Assembly (NCBI GenBank): GCA_022486815.1
Contig: JAKVJW010000018.1
Coordinates: forward strand, 1-53,855
Direction: 5' to 3'
DNA length: 53,855 nt
Source: Prevotella sp.
Lineage (GTDB): Bacteria > Bacteroidota > Bacteroidia > Bacteroidales > Bacteroidaceae
Within the stretch, counting starts at the first letter, position 1; each line of letters begins with the position of its first letter. The notes beneath the pieces are model-generated. The model did no database searches. It saw only the letters and a list, made by a program, of their open reading frames with translations, and had not been told where the DNA came from. Positions 51,501 through 53,855 of this stretch are shown in pieces. The position numbers were made by a program, and so were the translations under genes.

Positions 51501-53855
51501 TTATTTATATTCGCTCCATGCTTTGACATCAATATCATCAAGTTTCACACTGCAAAATGCATTGATGAAGGCAGAAGCCAGTCGGGAATTTGTAATCAAG
51601 GGAACATTGAGGTCAATAGCTGCACGGCGAATGATATAACCATTTGTCAACTCTTTAGGAGTAAGGTCCTTCGGAATATTCACTACCATATCTATCTTCT
51701 TCTGGTGAAGCATTGTCAATGCCTGTGGTTCCTTTCCCTTTTCAGAAGGCCAATATACCACCGTATTCTTCACACCATTTTCCAGAAGGTATTTACTTGT
51801 ACCTTCAGTAGCATAGAGTTGATAACCACAATTAACCAATTGTCTGGCAGCATCCAGCATATCCGCTTTCTGCTTGGCATCACCTGTAGATAAAAGTATA
51901 TTCTTCTTTGGGATACGATGACCTACAGAAAGCATACTCTTCAACAGTGCTGTACTGGAATCATCACCAAGGCATCCCACTTCACCCGTAGAACTCATAT
52001 CTACACCTAATACAGGATCAGCCTTTTGCAAACGGTTAAAGGAAAATTGACTGGCTTTGATTCCTATATAATCAAGATCAAAAAGATTCTTATTTGGTTT
52101 TTCAACAGGAACATCAAGCATGATTTTCGTTGCCAATTCTATAAGGTTAATCTTCAGCACCTTACTATGGAATGGGAACGAGCGGGAAGCCCGAAGATTA
52201 CACTCTATGACCAGAATCTGGTTGTCTCGTGCCATATACTGAACATTGAAAGGTCCATTGATATTCAGTGCAGCGGCAATCTGACGACTCACACGCTTGA
52301 TACGCCGTACGGTCTCTACATAAAGTTTCTGCGGAGGGAATACAATGGTCGCATCACCAGAGTGAACGCCGGCAAACTCTATATGTTCACCAATGGCATA
52401 CGCCATGATTTCGCCCTTTCTGGCAACGCCATCAAAGTCTATTTCCTTGGCATGCTCTATAAACTTGCTGATAACAACAGGATGATCTTCACTTACATTT
52501 GCAGCCAACTTCAGGAATCGTTTCAGTTCATCCTCATTGGAGCAGATATTCATAGCTGCACCGGAAAGGACATAGGATGGACGAACCAAAACAGGAAATC
52601 CTACCTTCTCAATGAAATGATCAACATCATCCATATTAGTCAGTGCACTCCATTCCGGTTGCTTAATACCGAGATCATTCATCAAGGTTGAAAATTTGGC
52701 CCGGTCTTCTGCCCTGTCAATATCCTTTGCGGCCGTACCTAAAATAGGAACGTTAACCGCATCAAGACGCATCGCCAGATTGTTTGGAATTTGACCTCCT
52801 GTAGAAATAATCACACCGTATGGACTCTCCAGATCAATAATATCCATAACACGTTCGAAAGTCAACTCATCGAAATACAACCGGTCACACATGTCATAGT
52901 CCGTCGAAACTGTTTCCGGATTATAGTTGATCATCACAGAATGATACCCTTGTTTACGAATCGTATTCAGAGCTTGTACACCACACCAGTCAAATTCTAC
53001 AGAACTTCCGATACGATATGCACCTGATCCTAAAACAATAATGGATCTCTTGTCATGAAGCCAGGAGATATCACTCTTAACCCCACCATAAGTCAGATAA
53101 AGATAGTTGGTCTGCGCCGGATATTCAGCTGCAAGAGTATCTATCTGTTTGACAACCGGAAGTATCCCATAACTCTTTCGAAGATTACGGACGACCAAAG
53201 AAGCCTTCTGCATAGATAATTCCTCTTCCATGCCAACAGCACGAGCAATCTGAAAATCAGTAAAGCCATAAACTTTTGCTGTATATAGAAGTTCCTTATC
53301 CAATGTATTGATATTGCACTTTTTCAATTTTTCATCAATATCAATAATATGCTTAAGTTTATAAAGGAACCACTTATCTATCTTTGTCAAGTCATGGATC
53401 TGGTCTACTGTATAGTTCTTATGCATGGCTTTCGAGATTACGAAGATTCGCTTATCCGTAGGTTCTCTTAATGATGCATCAATATCAGGAATGACCAGTT
53501 CCTTGTTCTCAACAAAACCATGCATACCCTGCCCGATCATACGAAGTCCCTTCTGGATAGCCTCTTCAAAGTTTCTGCCTATAGCCATTACCTCTCCGAC
53601 AGACTTCATACTAGACCCGAGTTCACGGTCAACACCTCTGAACTTGCTCAAATCCCAACGAGGAATCTTACAAACCACATAATCCAAGGCAGGCTCAAAG
53701 AAAGCAGAAGTCGTTTTCGTAACCGAGTTCTTCAGTTCAAACAGTCCATATCCCAAACCGAGTTTTGCTGCTACGAAAGCCAATGGATATCCGGTAGCTT
53801 TGGAAGCAAGAGCTGAAGAACGGCTCAAACGGGCATTAACTTCAATAACCCGGTA
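51501..53855 (-). CDS. carB: Carbamoyl-phosphate synthase large subunit, 5' part missing
   Basis: The C-terminal 784 residues of carbamoyl-phosphate synthase, which makes carbamoyl phosphate from bicarbonate, ATP and glutamine-derived ammonia for pyrimidine and arginine synthesis. The frame continues to the right edge (YRVIEVNAR before LSRSSALASKATGYPLA), so a TTG near 53828 is not the start. Visible are the end of the first ATP-grasp half, the oligomerisation domain, and the second ATP-grasp half beginning SIIVLGSGAYRIGSSVEFDW with LVRPSYVLSGAAM and QYMARDNQILVIECNLRASRSFPF. The C-terminal MGS-like allosteric domain contains YATEGTSKYL and VNIPKD. No defects in the visible part. Confidence 0.96.
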   Translation of the reverse strand, partial: YRVIEVNARLSRSSALASKATGYPLAFVAAKLGLGYGLFELKNSVTKTTSAFFEPALDYVVCKIPRWDLSKFRGVDRELGSSMKSVGEVMAIGRNFEEAIQKGLRMIGQGMHGFVENKELVIPDIDASLREPTDKRIFVISKAMHKNYTVDQIHDLTKIDKWFLYKLKHIIDIDEKLKKCNINTLDKELLYTAKVYGFTDFQIARAVGMEEELSMQKASLVVRNLRKSYGILPVVKQIDTLAAEYPAQTNYLYLTYGGVKSDISWLHDKRSIIVLGSGAYRIGSSVEFDWCGVQALNTIRKQGYHSVMINYNPETVSTDYDMCDRLYFDELTFERVMDIIDLESPYGVIISTGGQIPNNLAMRLDAVNVPILGTAAKDIDRAEDRAKFSTLMNDLGIKQPEWSALTNMDDVDHFIEKVGFPVLVRPSYVLSGAAMNICSNEDELKRFLKLAANVSEDHPVVISKFIEHAKEIDFDGVARKGEIMAYAIGEHIEFAGVHSGDATIVFPPQKLYVETVRRIKRVSRQIAAALNINGPFNVQYMARDNQILVIECNLRASRSFPFHSKVLKINLIELATKIMLDVPVEKPNKNLFDLDYIGIKASQFSFNRLQKADPVLGVDMSSTGEVGCLGDDSSTALLKSMLSVGHRIPKKNILLSTGDAKQKADMLDAARQLVNCGYQLYATEGTSKYLLENGVKNTVVYWPSEKGKEPQALTMLHQKKIDMVVNIPKDLTPKELTNGYIIRRAAIDLNVPLITNSRLASAFINAFCSVKLDDIDVKAWSEYK

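Noticed and set aside
53754..53828. Translation start of carB at the TTG at 53828
   Set aside because: The frame stays open to the window edge and encodes the conserved IEVNARLSRSSALA segment, so the gene continues beyond.

Overview
The window reads as ordinary chromosome from a Bacteroidota bacterium of the order Bacteroidales, probably close to Prevotellaceae. The evidence is fourfold: the F-type ATPase order beta-epsilon-(membrane protein)-a-c-b-delta-alpha-gamma; a gyrA gene followed by a secreted TPR protein; DUF5686, DUF4861 and DUF1015 family proteins; and many promoters of the Bacteroidota form TTTG-N18..21-TAnnTTTG. Ribosome binding sites are mostly weak. I see no insertion sequence, phage, CRISPR array or integrase.

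Layout. 1-3443: tandem EamA drug/metabolite transporters (+), the first cut by the window edge, then on the minus strand a flavodoxin-like Fe-S flavoprotein and a CDF metal exporter. 3741-4900: YfcE phosphodiesterase and a GNAT acetyltransferase. 5109-7547: a ThiD-like/AraC fusion followed by pdxS and pdxT, forming a vitamin B6 locus that meets the ATPase operon at a shared terminator. 7666-14999 (minus): the complete F1Fo ATPase. 15163-16140: phosphofructokinase. 16758-19987: a family 2 glycosyltransferase with a DUF5686 outer-membrane protein. 20066-26561: an AddAB-type recombination helicase/nuclease pair. tRNA-Ser(CGA) follows on the minus strand. 26744-30613 (minus): serC-serA-DUF1015-yigZ. 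30786-34178 (minus): two secreted TPR proteins and a DbpA-like RNA helicase in one operon. 34480-34655: a 22-bp palindromic tandem repeat array. 34749-38679 (minus): gyrA and a third TPR protein. 38993-41602: clpC. Then tRNA-Thr(CGT) and tRNA-Gly(CCC). 42001-45042 (minus): rarA, a 2-hydroxyacid dehydrogenase and a UPF0126/TRIC membrane protein. 45151-45975: an unknown acidic-tailed protein. 46061-50848 (minus): mtaB, a glycosyltransferase, a DUF4861 protein and a radical SAM protein. 50968-51147: a tiny lipoprotein. 51501 to the right edge: the 3' part of carB.

Most promising for new biology. First, the ThiD-like domain fused to an AraC DNA-binding domain has lost its GTGC catalytic loop and sits directly upstream of pdxST, so it may be a vitamin-sensing regulator. 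Second, the DUF1015 protein in the serine operon carries a DGHHR motif like that of the SerK/SbnI serine kinases. Third, the 22-bp palindromic tandem array between two operons of related secreted TPR proteins is unexplained. Smaller points are short upstream ORFs overlapping the clpC and glycosyltransferase starts, near-leaderless mtaB and rarA transcripts, an epsilon subunit without its inhibitory domain, a Lys-type SerA, and a glycine at the GyrA position equivalent to Asp87.
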